In this document: positions 1-6,604 of the stretch, piece after piece
Position numbering within the stretch: position 1 is the stretch's first letter
Layout of the letters: the number at the start of each line of letters is the position of its first letter
Assembly (NCBI GenBank): GCA_031376455.1
Contig: JANMDU010000067.1
Location: 1-14,599 of the forward strand
From: JANMDU01 sp031376455
Lineage (GTDB): Bacteria; Pseudomonadota; Gammaproteobacteria; Burkholderiales; Burkholderiaceae_C
Reading direction: 5' to 3'
Length of the DNA: 14,599 nt
Notes under the pieces: model-generated
Databases searched by the model: none
The model's input: the letters and a program-made list of their open reading frames with translations, nothing else
What the model was told of the DNA's origin: nothing
Made by a program: the position numbers and the translations under genes

Positions 1-96
1 ACAACGGGTGGCATCTGGACACCTGCGCCTGCTTTGGGCAAAGACATCATTGCGCGTTTGGCGGCCAATGCAGGGCTGACGTTTGCGGTGGAGTGA
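1..96 (+). CDS. C-terminal end of a saccharopine-dehydrogenase-like oxidoreductase (partial)
   Basis: An open frame runs in from the left edge and ends at TGA 94-96, giving 31 residues. They include GGIWTPAPALGKDI and end in AGLTFAVE. This resembles the C-terminus of the saccharopine dehydrogenase NADP-binding / trans-acting enoyl reductase family, where a GG-(F/V/I)-W-TPA-x-x-(M/L)-G stretch precedes a final R-L-x-x-x-AGLTFxV. In that family the N-terminal Rossmann fold binds NAD(P); only the tail is visible here, so no catalytic residue can be checked. The family assignment rests on recall of the tail motif alone. The gene faces the 8-oxoguanine-deaminase-like gene tail to tail across about 350 bp. 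Confidence 0.55.
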   Translation, partial: TTGGIWTPAPALGKDIIARLAANAGLTFAVE

Positions 97-447
97 TTGC
101 ATTCTTGGGGGATCGCGGTAACAGCACGCGTTTATCCGTGTCCCCCGGCGGCGATAAGTTTTGTTTTGCTCCGGCGGTTAAATTTCGCCTCCTCCTCCTT
201 TACCTACGCAAAGCGCACAGGTAGCGCGATCTTGCGAGCGGTTTCACATTCGTAGACAAAAGACATCATGGTTCATGCGCATTTTCAGCCGTTGACAAAT
301 ACATTTCGCAGCCATCAGCGTGGCGCATCCACCGCAGTGAAATAAAGGGGGAGACGGCGAAGCCGGCGGAGGACATTCACGGAGGTGGGTGCGCCGTGGT
401 GATGGAGGGCTCAGCAAAACTCTCTGAATGCAATACGCTGATTTGCG
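97..447. other. 351-bp intergenic stretch without a recognisable gene
   Basis: This lies between the convergent ends of the saccharopine-dehydrogenase-like gene and the deaminase gene. I find no ORF with a plausible start, ribosome binding site and family resemblance on either strand. The right third holds a large imperfect inverted repeat (312-405, listed separately). No clean intrinsic terminator with a T-run is visible for either neighbour. The minus strand has a short run of open codons around 290-400 with no recognisable product, so a decayed gene cannot be excluded. Confidence 0.6.
312..405. repeat. Large imperfect inverted repeat (30-nt arms, 34-nt loop)
   Basis: Arms 312-341 and 376-405 match at 24 of 30 positions when one is reverse-complemented. 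The paired blocks are CCATCA, GGCGCA, CCACC and GTGAA. The loop (342-375) holds a G5 run and a small GGC-GAA-GCC hairpin. No T-run follows on either strand, so it is not a standard terminator. It may be a MITE-like or REP-like intergenic element or a structured RNA. The structure is read directly from the sequence; its role is unknown. Confidence 0.5.
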
Positions 448-1872
448 TTAAGCGGCAGTGGCTAATTCAAGCGCCAATCGATTGTGCTTCTCAATCAACA
501 CAGGCAAATGCACCGTTGTCAGTTGGCCTTCGCGCACGACAACTCTGCCGTTCACGATGGTGTATGCCGCTTGAGGACTTGCGCAAAGCAACAGGCTAGC
601 GACAGGGTCATGGACTGCGCCACCTGCGAAGCTTAAAGTGCGCAAATCAAACAGAGCCAAATCGGCGCACATGCCGGGCGCAATGTGGCCGATGTCTGGG
701 CGGCCCAGGACTTGTGCGCCGCCGCGTGTTGCTATGCGCAAGGCATCGCGTGCGGTCATCTCTGCGGGGCCGAGATCGCAGCCGAAGAAACTGCGGCCAT
801 CGCGGGTTTCAGGCGGTTGCATCGCGCGGCCTACGCGGGCGAGCAGCATGGCCTGGCGGGCTTCATTGACCATGTGAGCTGCATCGTTGCTCGCGCTACC
901 GTCTACGCCTAGGCCGACGGGCACGCCAGCGTTGAGCATTTTGCGGATCGGCGCGATGCCTGAGGCTAGGCGCATGTTGCTGCAAGGGCAGTGTGCAATG
1001 CCCGTTTTTGTCGCGGCAAAAAGACTGATGCCTTCATCATCGAGTTTGACGCAGTGGGCATGCCATACGTCTGCGCCTGTCCAGCCCAGATCGTGGGCAT
1101 ATTGCGCGGGGGTGCAGCCGAATTTCTCTAAGCTATAGGCGATGTCGTGATCGTTTTCTGCGAGATGGGTGTGTAGGCGCACGCCATATTTTCGAGCGAG
1201 CACAGCCGATTCGCGCATCAAATCGCGGCTCACGCTGAAAGGCGAACAGGGCGCAACCGCAATATGCAGCATGCTGCCATGCGATGCATTGTGGTGTTGC
1301 TCGATCAATCGCTGCGTATCTTTGAGGATGGCATCTTCTTTTTCCACCACGCTATCTGGCGGCAAACCGCCACTGCTCTGCCCCACGCTCATGCTGCCGC
1401 GCGTTGCAGTAAAACGCATGCCGATCTCGCGGGCGGCTTCAATGCTGTCATCGAGCTTCACGCCATTGGGATAAATATAAAGATGGTCGCTACTCGTCGT
1501 GCAGCCCGAGAGCAGCAGCTCGGCCATGGCAGTTTGCGTGGAGACGCGTATCATCTCGGGCGTGAGGTTGGTCCAGATCGGATAGAGGCCGCGCAGCCAG
1601 CCAAACAGTTCAGCATCTTGCACGCTAGGGATCGCACGCGTGAGCGATTGGTACATATGGTGATGCGTGTTGACCATACCCGGCATCACCAGGTGGCCAC
1701 GCGCATCAATTACTTCATCCACGTTGCCGCCCACACTTTGCAGCAGCGCTTGCGCTGAGCCGATGCCAGCGATCAAGTTATCGCGAATCAGCAAACTGGC
1801 ATCACGCAGCTCGCTGCCTGCATCATCCATCATGGCGATGCAGGTGGCGTTTTGGATGAGTAGGGTGGACAT
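448..1872 (-). CDS. 8-oxoguanine deaminase-like amidohydrolase
   Basis: A 474-residue protein of the metal-dependent amidohydrolase superfamily (AtzB/TrzN/guanine deaminase branch). It would hydrolytically deaminate a purine or triazine ring in the cytoplasm; 8-oxoguanine to urate is the best guess. Metal-site motifs are in order: NTHHH with H70 and H72, HTHLAE with H234, H236 and E239, HAHC with H271 and H273, HCPCSN with H294, and VDGSASND with D324. The PGMVNTHHHMYQSLTRA and CTTSSDHLYIYPNG segments are those I recall from proteins annotated 8-oxoguanine deaminase in Burkholderiales. Length is normal (450-475). There is no obvious Shine-Dalgarno before the ATG; an intergenic repeat starts 6 bp upstream. 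A terminator separates it from the upstream dctP, so it is probably transcribed alone. A hydroxy-triazine or guanine substrate remains possible. Confidence 0.85.
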   Translation of the reverse strand: MSTLLIQNATCIAMMDDAGSELRDASLLIRDNLIAGIGSAQALLQSVGGNVDEVIDARGHLVMPGMVNTHHHMYQSLTRAIPSVQDAELFGWLRGLYPIWTNLTPEMIRVSTQTAMAELLLSGCTTSSDHLYIYPNGVKLDDSIEAAREIGMRFTATRGSMSVGQSSGGLPPDSVVEKEDAILKDTQRLIEQHHNASHGSMLHIAVAPCSPFSVSRDLMRESAVLARKYGVRLHTHLAENDHDIAYSLEKFGCTPAQYAHDLGWTGADVWHAHCVKLDDEGISLFAATKTGIAHCPCSNMRLASGIAPIRKMLNAGVPVGLGVDGSASNDAAHMVNEARQAMLLARVGRAMQPPETRDGRSFFGCDLGPAEMTARDALRIATRGGAQVLGRPDIGHIAPGMCADLALFDLRTLSFAGGAVHDPVASLLLCASPQAAYTIVNGRVVVREGQLTTVHLPVLIEKHNRLALELATAA

Positions 1873-1877
1873 ATTAG

Positions 1878-1922
1878 TTACTATTATTTTAATAGCGCTC
1901 TGCGCAGTATGTATGCCGGCTA
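1878..1922 (+). repeat. Dispersed intergenic repeat, copy A
   Basis: A 45-bp element made of a small hairpin (CTATTA-TTT-TAATAG), then GCGCTCTGCGCAG, a variable 4-mer and TATGCCGGCTA. Copy B (11698-11742, opposite orientation) matches at 38 of 45 positions, and copy C (14040-14078) shares the hairpin, TCTGCGCAG and CGGCTA. It lies directly upstream of the deaminase start codon on the antisense side. All copies are intergenic, so it behaves like a REP-type element. Confidence 0.75.
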
Positions 1923-1984
1923 CATGCTATTTTCATCATTATTTCTATACTTAGAGCAACGTATTTACAAAGCATGCATCGTTC

Positions 1985-2024
1985 AATGAAAATTGGCCGA
2001 GATCAGTGCCCTGATCTCGGCCAA
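1985..2024 (-). terminator. Intrinsic terminator of the orphan dctP gene
   Basis: A perfect 14-bp inverted repeat (1993-2006 and 2011-2024, TTGGCCGAGATCAG and its complement) with a 4-nt loop. Read on the minus strand, the stem is followed by a short T-run (AATTTTC). It sits about 50 bp past the dctP stop codon. The plus strand has no T-run, so termination is predicted for minus-strand transcripts only. This isolates the deaminase gene from dctP transcription. Confidence 0.85.
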
Positions 2025-2076
2025 ATAGGTTGCGCGACACTTTTCAATCGCAACATTGCGCCTGCGCGGAGCTGCT

Positions 2077-3045
2077 TTACTTCAAGAAAGCGTCCAGCAA
2101 TTGTTTGCCTTCAGGCCCTGCTTTTTCCAGCCATTCTTTGATCATGGCATCGCCCACTTTTTTCATATCTGCTTTGAGCGCAGCGCTTGGAGGCAGGATG
2201 GCCATACCGCCACCTTTGAGCTTATCAAGCGTCTCGCCATTGGCCTTCTTGCTGGCCGCAAAACCGCGCACTTCTGCATCGGCAGCCGCTTTGAGAACGG
2301 CAGTTTTGGAAGGTGCATCAAGCGCCTCAAAAGCGGCTTTGTTCACAATCACGGCATTCTTAGGCAACCAGGCCTGCAGGTCATACCACTGCTTCACCGT
2401 CTCATGCAACTTGGCATCCCAGCCGGTAGAGCCCGAGCTCATCATGCTGTCGGCCACGCCTGTCGCAAACGCTTGGCTCACTTCGGCAGCTTGCACGGTC
2501 ACAGGCTGCGCGCCGAGCAACTCGGCCATACGCGCTGTGGCGGGGCTGTAGGCGCGCCATTTGTAGCCTTTCAAATCTGCGCCAGAGTTGATCGGCTTTT
2601 TGGCATACAAGCCCTGCGGTGGCCATGGCACGGCATACAGCACGCTCATGCCTTGCTCGCCAAGCTTCTTTTCAATCATCGGTTTTTGAACGCGCCAGAG
2701 CTTGGCGGCTTCTTCATAGCTGTCTGCCAAGAAAGGCAGGCCATCCGCGCCGTAAATTTGCCATTCGTTAGCCAGATTGGCGAGCAAAACCTCGCCGACT
2801 TGCGCTTGATTCGATTGCACCGCACGCTTGATCTCTGGCGCTTTGAAGAGCGATGCGCCGGGGTGCACCGTGATTTTGAGCTTGCCGCTGGTAGCAGTGT
2901 CCACATCTTTGGCGAATTGCACCAAGTTTTCAGTGTGAAAATTGGTGGCAGGATAAGCGCTAGGCAAATCCCATTTGGTTTGTGCGAAAACTGCTCCCGT
3001 GCTGATCAGCGAGAGGCTCATGGCCAAAGCGAGTCTTTTGAACAT
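2077..3045 (-). CDS. Orphan TRAP transporter solute-binding protein (DctP family)
   Basis: A 322-residue periplasmic solute-binding protein of the TRAP family. Residues 1-21 form a Sec signal peptide (positive MFKR, hydrophobic core, AVFA then QTKWDLP). The mature part holds HPGASLF, VPWPPQGLY and LKGYKWRAYSPATA. R164 in the last of these is in the position of the conserved TRAP arginine that pairs with a ligand carboxylate. The start is supported by AGGAA, 5 nt upstream of the ATG. No dctQ or dctM accompanies it on this strand. It aligns without gaps over most of its length to the DctP encoded at 5012-5977, about half identical by eye (not computed). It is divergent from the LysR gene at 3172, which probably regulates it. 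The ligand is unknown, presumably an organic or amino acid carboxylate. Confidence 0.92.
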   Translation of the reverse strand: MFKRLALAMSLSLISTGAVFAQTKWDLPSAYPATNFHTENLVQFAKDVDTATSGKLKITVHPGASLFKAPEIKRAVQSNQAQVGEVLLANLANEWQIYGADGLPFLADSYEEAAKLWRVQKPMIEKKLGEQGMSVLYAVPWPPQGLYAKKPINSGADLKGYKWRAYSPATARMAELLGAQPVTVQAAEVSQAFATGVADSMMSSGSTGWDAKLHETVKQWYDLQAWLPKNAVIVNKAAFEALDAPSKTAVLKAAADAEVRGFAASKKANGETLDKLKGGGMAILPPSAALKADMKKVGDAMIKEWLEKAGPEGKQLLDAFLK

Positions 3046-3076
3046 TGCAATTCCTGTTGAAGAATAAAAGGACTAG

Positions 3077-3104
3077 GATATAAGCAAAAGATATGCCCAA
3101 TCAA
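3077..3104 (-). promoter_or_regulatory. Candidate sigma-70 promoter for the orphan dctP
   Basis: On the minus strand TTGATT (plus 3099-3104) is followed after 16 nt by TATATC (plus 3077-3082), close to -35/-10 consensus and 31 nt before the start codon. The spacer contains a TAAGCAAAA block (plus 3081-3089) that recurs upstream of the DUF1445 gene. T3079-N11-A3091 also fits the minimal LysR half-site rule. Assignment is by inspection only. Confidence 0.45.
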
Positions 3105-3171
3105 CCGTATATTCCCTCAGAATCGCAGGCTACCGGCCACCGACCTTTGATCTCTGCGATGGAGCTTTCTG

Positions 3172-4041
3172 ATGAATTTGCGTTTTGTTGAGGCTTTTTA
3201 TTGGGTAGCGACGCTCAAATCGGTTTCGCGAGCGGCTGAAAAGCTCTTTTTGACGCAATCGGCGATGTCAGCGCGGATCGCGGCGCTGGAAGTGGAGCTC
3301 GGCGTCTTGCTGCTGGATCGGCGCGACAAGCAATTTCGCCTCACTGTCGCGGGGACTCGCTTGGTCACCTATGCGCAGAAGTTGCTGGAATTGCAGCGCG
3401 AAGTCAAAGCTGAGATGGGCTCAGGCATGACGATAGCTGCCTCTCTTCGCATCGGTGCGATTGAATCGGTGCTGCATTCTTGGTTGATTCCTTGGATTGA
3501 AAAGCTGCGGGTGGAGCAACCCGGCTTGGAGCTTGAGCTCACGGTGGAGACCACGCCCGTGCTCATGGATCAGGTGCAGCGCGGTGCTTTGGATATTGTG
3601 TTTGCAGCCTTGCCTGCGGGTGGCGAGGGCGTGCGCACGAAGGCGCTGCCAGCGATGGCGATGTGTTTTGTGGGGCAGGCGATGCAGCAACGAAAACGTG
3701 CCTACACACTGGTCGAATTAGCCAAAGGCGAGCTGCTCACTTTTCAGCGCGGCTCTCAGCCGCATGTGGCGCTCTTGGATGCGCTGCGCATAAACAAGGT
3801 AGAGAACAAGCGGGTTCATACGATTTCTTCTATCTCTGCGATGGCGCAGCTGGCGCAAGGTGGCTTTGGTGTTGCCACACTTCCTGTGGCGGCTGCTGAA
3901 AGGCTGGCGGCTGTGCAGGGGCTGCGCATCTTGAAGTGCAATGTCGTGTTGCCACCCTTGCCGATACATGCCAGTTATCGCAGCGATCCATCGACAGGTT
4001 TGGTGGATAGCGTGATGAAATCTGCTTTGGCATTTATTTGA
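3172..4041 (+). CDS. LysR-family transcriptional regulator of the TRAP/oxoprolinase cluster
   Basis: A 289-residue LysR-type regulator. The N-terminal winged helix-turn-helix (about residues 1-60) includes SVSRAAEKLFLTQSAMSARIAALE, split here as SVSRAAEKLF then LTQSAMSARIAALE, followed by ELGVLLLDRR, typical of the family. A linker helix (about 60-88) and a periplasmic-binding-like effector domain (about 90-289, beginning SLRIGAIESVLHSWLIPWIE) follow. GGAG seven nt before the ATG supports the start. The gene is divergent from the orphan dctP (126-bp shared control region) and lies 150 bp before the DUF1445-dctPQM-hyuAB operon in the same direction, so it is well placed to control both. A T-N11-A palindrome at 4092-4106 is a candidate binding site. 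The effector is not predictable from sequence; the cluster substrate is the natural candidate. Confidence 0.92.
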   Translation: MNLRFVEAFYWVATLKSVSRAAEKLFLTQSAMSARIAALEVELGVLLLDRRDKQFRLTVAGTRLVTYAQKLLELQREVKAEMGSGMTIAASLRIGAIESVLHSWLIPWIEKLRVEQPGLELELTVETTPVLMDQVQRGALDIVFAALPAGGEGVRTKALPAMAMCFVGQAMQQRKRAYTLVELAKGELLTFQRGSQPHVALLDALRINKVENKRVHTISSISAMAQLAQGGFGVATLPVAAAERLAAVQGLRILKCNVVLPPLPIHASYRSDPSTGLVDSVMKSALAFI

Positions 4042-4091
4042 ATTTTGTGGTTTTATCCAAGGGTTAACCTTTAATCCTCCTCTGATCGTTT

Positions 4092-4106
4092 ATCAATTAT
4101 TTTGAT
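4092..4106. promoter_or_regulatory. Candidate LysR box upstream of the catabolic operon
   Basis: A perfect dyad ATCAA-N5-TTGAT containing T4093-N11-A4105, the classic LysR-type binding pattern. It lies between the LysR gene and the DUF1445 gene, about 85 bp before the preferred GTG start. It is followed at 4111-4119 by TAAGCAAAA, which is also present in the orphan dctP promoter. Binding by the adjacent regulator is inferred, not shown. Confidence 0.5.
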
Positions 4107-4191
4107 GACTTAAGCAAAATATTTTTTGTTTGCGAAAAGTATTTTGTGTCTTCACAATCCGTTTCATGTTGAAAAACTTCATGGAACGCAA

Positions 4192-4992
4192 GTGAACTCT
4201 CTCGATCTTCCCACTGGCTCAGCTGCCTGCGATGCGCGCTACGCGATTCGCCGTGGCGAGTGGACAGGGCATACCAGTGGCCTCGCCAATGGCTACGTGC
4301 AGGGTAATGTGGTGATCTTGCCGCAAGCCTTAGCCGACGATTTTTTGCGCTATTGCCAGCGCAATCCCAAACCTTGCCCGCTTTTGGCTGTGGGTGAGCC
4401 GGGCCAGGCCAAGCTGCCTGCTTTAGGCAACGATATTGACATTTGCACCGATGTGCCGCGCTATCGCGTGTGGCGCGATGGTGTGTTGGTGGATCAACCG
4501 ACGGATATCAGTTCGCTCTGGCGCAATGATTTGGTGACCTTTGTCATTGGCTGCTCCTTCTCATTTGAGCAGGCGCTGGTGGAAGCGGGCTTGCGGATCG
4601 CCCATACAGATCAAGGTGTGAATGTGCCGATGTATCGCACAAATATAGCGACCGAAGCAGCGGGTGCGTTTCATGGCCCGATGGTGGTCTCGATGCGGCC
4701 ATTCAAGGCTCACGACGCGATTCGCGCGATTCAAATCACTTCGCGCTTCCCCAATGTGCACGGCGCACCTGTGCATTTGGGCGATCCTGCGCTGATCGGG
4801 ATTGCTGATCTATCCAAGCCAGATTATGGCGACGCTGTGAAGCTGCAGCCCGATGAGATTCCGCTGTTTTGGGCCTGTGGTGTCACCCCACAAGCCGCCA
4901 TCACGCGAGCCAAGCCTGTGCTGTGCATCACGCATGCACCTGGCGCGATGCTGATCACCGATTTACTTAACCACCAACTCGCTACTTCCTAA
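4192..4992 (+). CDS. DUF1445 putative hydro-lyase / D-glutamate cyclase family (YcsI-like)
   Basis: A 266-residue cytoplasmic protein of the DUF1445 family. The characterised vertebrate member is D-glutamate cyclase, which turns D-glutamate into 5-oxo-D-proline; bacterial members are usually called putative hydro-lyase. Recognisable segments are RRGEWTGHTSGLANGYVQ (20-37), the family signature GCSFSFE (120-126), NVPMYRTN (144-151), HGAPVHLGDP (190-199), FWACGVTP (226-233) and ITHAPGAMLITD (246-257). I chose GTG 4192 because the homologous region begins just after it and the length becomes normal (about 260-270). The frame is open upstream to a TTG at 4126, but that extension looks unlike the family. 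It is the first gene of the operon, 19 bp before dctP. As I recall, Bacillus subtilis ycsI sits beside 5-oxoprolinase genes; an oxoprolinase-like gene is also linked here. Confidence 0.85.
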   Translation: MNSLDLPTGSAACDARYAIRRGEWTGHTSGLANGYVQGNVVILPQALADDFLRYCQRNPKPCPLLAVGEPGQAKLPALGNDIDICTDVPRYRVWRDGVLVDQPTDISSLWRNDLVTFVIGCSFSFEQALVEAGLRIAHTDQGVNVPMYRTNIATEAAGAFHGPMVVSMRPFKAHDAIRAIQITSRFPNVHGAPVHLGDPALIGIADLSKPDYGDAVKLQPDEIPLFWACGVTPQAAITRAKPVLCITHAPGAMLITDLLNHQLATS

Positions 4993-5011
4993 ACTTTTGG
5001 AGAAAATGAAG

Positions 5012-5977
5012 ATGAAAAAACTATTGATTTCTATGGCTGCCTTTGCTGTAAGCGCCGGTGCATTTGCACAAGCAAAATGGGATTTGCCTTCTGGTTACGG
5101 CGCAAACACATTCCAAGTTCAAAACTTGGTGCAGTTTTCTGAAGGGGTTGACAAAGCCACCGCCGGAAAATTGAAAATCACCGTGCATCCGGGTGCATCA
5201 CTCTTCAAAGCCAACGAGATCAAACGGGCTGTGCAATCAGGTCAAACCTCGATTGGCGAATTCATCCTCTCTGGCGCATCCAACGAAGCGCCGATCTTTG
5301 GCGTGGATTCCATCCCATTTTTAGCGACCAGCTACGCTGATTCTAAAAAGCTGGATACCGCTTCGCGCGCCTTGCTAATCAAAACACTTTCTGCCCAAGG
5401 CATGAAGCTGCTCTACACCGTGCCATGGCCGCCGCAGGGTTTGTACACCGCTAAACCGGTGTCTTCCATGAAAGATCTGAAGGGTACGAAGATGCGCGCC
5501 TACAACCCCGCAACGTCTTACATCGCCACTGCCGTGGGCGCTCAGCCTGTGACGATCCAATTGGCTGAATTGCCAGCAGCTTTGGCCACTGGCGGCGTGG
5601 ATAACTTTCTCACATCAAGCGCGAGCGGCGTGGATAGCAAGCTGTATGAAAGTGTTAAGTATTTCTATGATGTGAATGCATGGCTGCCGCGCAATGCGGT
5701 AGTGGTCAATCAGAAGGCATTTGATGCCCTGGATAAAGCGGCGCAAGATGCTGTGCTGAGCCAAGCGAGCGCCGCCGAGCTGCGCGGCTGGGCCATCAGC
5801 GAAAAAAGGGATGATGAATACCTGAAAGAGTTGGCTGCCAAAGGCATGAAGATCGACACTACCAGCGCGGGTTTGAAAAGAGAGCTCAAAGTGATTGGCG
5901 ATCAAATGACAGCAGATTGGCTCAAGCTGGCAGGCGACGAAGGCAAGGCTATCATTGAAGCCTTCAATAAAAAATAA
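5012..5977 (+). CDS. dctP: TRAP transporter solute-binding protein DctP
   Basis: A 321-residue TRAP solute-binding protein exported to the periplasm. The signal peptide MKKLLISMAAFAVSAGAFA is followed by QAKWDLPSGYG. The start is the second of two close ATGs (5006, 5012): GGAG at 4999-5002 is 9 nt from 5012 but only 3 nt from 5006. Family segments are HPGASLFKANEIKRA, VPWPPQGLY and LKGTKMRAYNPAT, with R162 as the conserved carboxylate-binding arginine. The C-terminal helices end KAIIEAFNKK. dctQ begins 9 bp after the stop and uses a Shine-Dalgarno overlapping it, so translation is probably coupled. It is paralogous to the orphan DctP at 2077-3045; differences around residues 85-110 (SGASNEAPIFGVDS versus ANLANEWQIYGADG) suggest a different ligand or affinity. 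Confidence 0.94.
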   Translation: MKKLLISMAAFAVSAGAFAQAKWDLPSGYGANTFQVQNLVQFSEGVDKATAGKLKITVHPGASLFKANEIKRAVQSGQTSIGEFILSGASNEAPIFGVDSIPFLATSYADSKKLDTASRALLIKTLSAQGMKLLYTVPWPPQGLYTAKPVSSMKDLKGTKMRAYNPATSYIATAVGAQPVTIQLAELPAALATGGVDNFLTSSASGVDSKLYESVKYFYDVNAWLPRNAVVVNQKAFDALDKAAQDAVLSQASAAELRGWAISEKRDDEYLKELAAKGMKIDTTSAGLKRELKVIGDQMTADWLKLAGDEGKAIIEAFNKK

Positions 5978-5986
5978 GGTCTCCAG

Positions 5987-6580
5987 ATGACTCATCCCCC
6001 CGCAAAAAGCGCTGTGCAAGCGAAGGCCGTTCAGCCAGAATCTGCCTTGAGGCGCTGGCTAGAGCGCATCTATTTTGGTGCGGCGGTGTCGGGGGCGGTG
6101 TGCATTGCTCTGATCTGCACGCTGATGGTCGGGCAATCAGTGGCGCGTGAGATTGGCATTGCAACAGGCGCAGTGAACGATATCGTCGCTTGGCTTTGCG
6201 CTGCGGCTGCATTTCTGACGATGGCACATGCTTTCAAGCATGGCGATTTTGTGCGGGTGACGCTGTTTTTGGAGAAGATGAATCCCGCTGTACGCCGCAA
6301 ATTTGAAATCATCAGTTTGTTGATTGCTTCTGTGGCCGTGGCTTATCTGGCTTTCTGGGCGTGTCGCTTCACGTATCAGAGCTGGGAGTTTAATGAGCTG
6401 GCGCAAGGTTTGCTGCCATTGCCTGTATGGATTCCGCAGATGAGCTTCGCGTTTGGCTCCATCCTCTTGCTGATTGCAGTTTTGGATGAATGCATCATTG
6501 TCTTGCGCGGCGGTGTGCCGACCTTCGTGCGGCTGGCGCAAGAGCGGCATGCCAAAGGCGATTTTTCGTCTGACGTATAA
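5987..6580 (+). CDS. dctQ: TRAP transporter small membrane subunit DctQ
   Basis: A 197-residue inner-membrane protein with four predicted membrane segments at about 30-50, 64-82, 106-127 and 146-170, the standard DctQ layout. Family hallmarks are the W-L-E-R start of the first helix (RRWLERIYFGAAV), the H-A-F-K-H-G-D-F-V-R turn after helix 2, and LPVWIPQMSFAFGSILL at helix 4. DctQ pairs with DctM to form the sodium-driven TRAP permease. A 25-residue hydrophilic N-terminal tail precedes helix 1. The Shine-Dalgarno AAGG (5976-5979) overlaps the dctP stop codon. The next gene, dctM, starts 24 bp downstream. Confidence 0.92.
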   Translation: MTHPPAKSAVQAKAVQPESALRRWLERIYFGAAVSGAVCIALICTLMVGQSVAREIGIATGAVNDIVAWLCAAAAFLTMAHAFKHGDFVRVTLFLEKMNPAVRRKFEIISLLIASVAVAYLAFWACRFTYQSWEFNELAQGLLPLPVWIPQMSFAFGSILLLIAVLDECIIVLRGGVPTFVRLAQERHAKGDFSSDV

Positions 6581-6604
6581 CAAAAACAAGAAGAAAGACA
6601 AATC

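Noticed and set aside
2056..3060. A 334-residue plus-strand open frame across the orphan dctP region
   Set aside because: It is antisense to a clear DctP with signal peptide and conserved motifs, has no recognisable domain, and its composition is what a reverse frame of a GC-rich gene gives.
4061..4070. Palindrome GGTTAACC as a terminator for the LysR gene
   Set aside because: The stem is only 4 bp with no loop and no convincing T-run; too weak to list.
4126..4191. Upstream TTG start for the DUF1445 gene
   Set aside because: The extra 22 residues do not resemble the family, the codons overlap the AT-rich control region, and the GTG at 4192 gives the usual length.
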